From the NCBI RefSeq assembly GCF_023546765.1, contig NZ_CP097484.1, forward strand, positions 2,326,001 through 2,390,000: a DNA stretch of 64,000 nt, read 5' to 3'. Below the pieces are notes generated by a model. That model saw nothing but the letters and a program-made list of their open reading frames with translations, was not told the DNA's origin and made no database searches. Position 1 is the stretch's first letter; the number at the start of each line of letters is the position of its first letter. Both the position numbers and the translations under genes were made by a program. The DNA comes from Methylobacterium tardum (GTDB taxonomy: Bacteria; Pseudomonadota; Alphaproteobacteria; Rhizobiales; Beijerinckiaceae). Of the stretch, positions 63,968-64,000 are shown in pieces.

Positions 63968-64000
63968 CATCATCACGAGCGCAGCGACATGACCCAGGGC
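63968..64000. repeat. Dispersed intergenic repeat, family C copy 2 (truncated by window end)
   Basis: CATCATCACGAGCGCAGCGA then CATGACCCAGGGC. It matches the first arm of the family C element at 32738 with about four differences. The other arm lies beyond the window. Confidence 0.7.

Overview
This window looks like a chromosomal segment of an alphaproteobacterium of the Methylobacterium/Methylorubrum type (Hyphomicrobiales). The reasons are very high GC with strong G/C third positions, a 14-gene nuo operon whose NuoE carries the long alphaproteobacterial C-terminal extension, the linked series birA-rnj-mce-DUF1467-proS-lolC-lolD-dnaE, the hemD-mitofilin-hemY order, an EcfG-type sigma factor and GC-rich dispersed intergenic palindromes. 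The genus is an inference from gene content and cannot be proved from the window.

Layout. 1-27.2 kb is a housekeeping block, almost all on the minus strand: the 5' half of dnaE (cut by the window edge), two tiny membrane proteins and a GT1-type glycosyltransferase, then lolD-lolC-proS, DUF1467-mce, rnj, birA and the complete nuoA-N operon for respiratory complex I. A tRNA-Asp gene lies divergently beside nuoA. 27.6-42.5 kb is mixed: an EamA permease, a DUF1127 protein divergent from a MocR regulator, a two-component system divergent from a membrane-anchored OB-fold/PepSY-like protein, a PglK-like ABC exporter, an aldose epimerase-like protein, hemD, a mitofilin-like protein, hemY, a Nudix hydrolase and tRNA-Thr. 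42.6-54.3 kb is a stress and respiration region: a Crp/Fnr regulator, a manganese catalase behind a 600-bp AT-richer leader with palindromes, a CsoR/FrmR repressor, a sigma factor that appears to be a natural NepR-EcfG fusion, the cyoABCD quinol oxidase operon and several very small proteins. 54.3-64 kb holds a class III cyclase fused to an FGE-sulfatase domain next to a DUF4399 protein, followed by a tightly packed minus-strand set (GntR regulator, NitT/TauT-type ABC importer, MDR oxidoreductase, thioesterase, VOC protein, acyl-CoA ligase) that reads as an uncharacterised uptake-and-catabolism operon.

How the parts work together. Complex I feeds the quinone pool and Cyo re-oxidises quinol, so the window carries both an entry and an exit of an aerobic respiratory chain. 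The catalase, metal/aldehyde sensor, Crp-type regulator and sigma factor fit oxidative or general stress control. The terminal operon would import a small anion, activate it with CoA and oxidise it.

Data quality matters. Five housekeeping or enzyme genes (proS, birA, nuoL/nuoM, nuoE and a quinone-oxidoreductase-like gene) are interrupted or fused by apparent indels of one or two bases. Four of the five are explained by one missing G or C. That pattern is more typical of uncorrected sequencing error than of gene decay, so these genes are annotated across the shift. The most interesting biological candidates are the NepR-EcfG fusion with its inverted-repeat leader, the cyclase-FGE fusion, an orphan sRNA-like transcript near 7.9 kb and the uptake/CoA-ligase operon.
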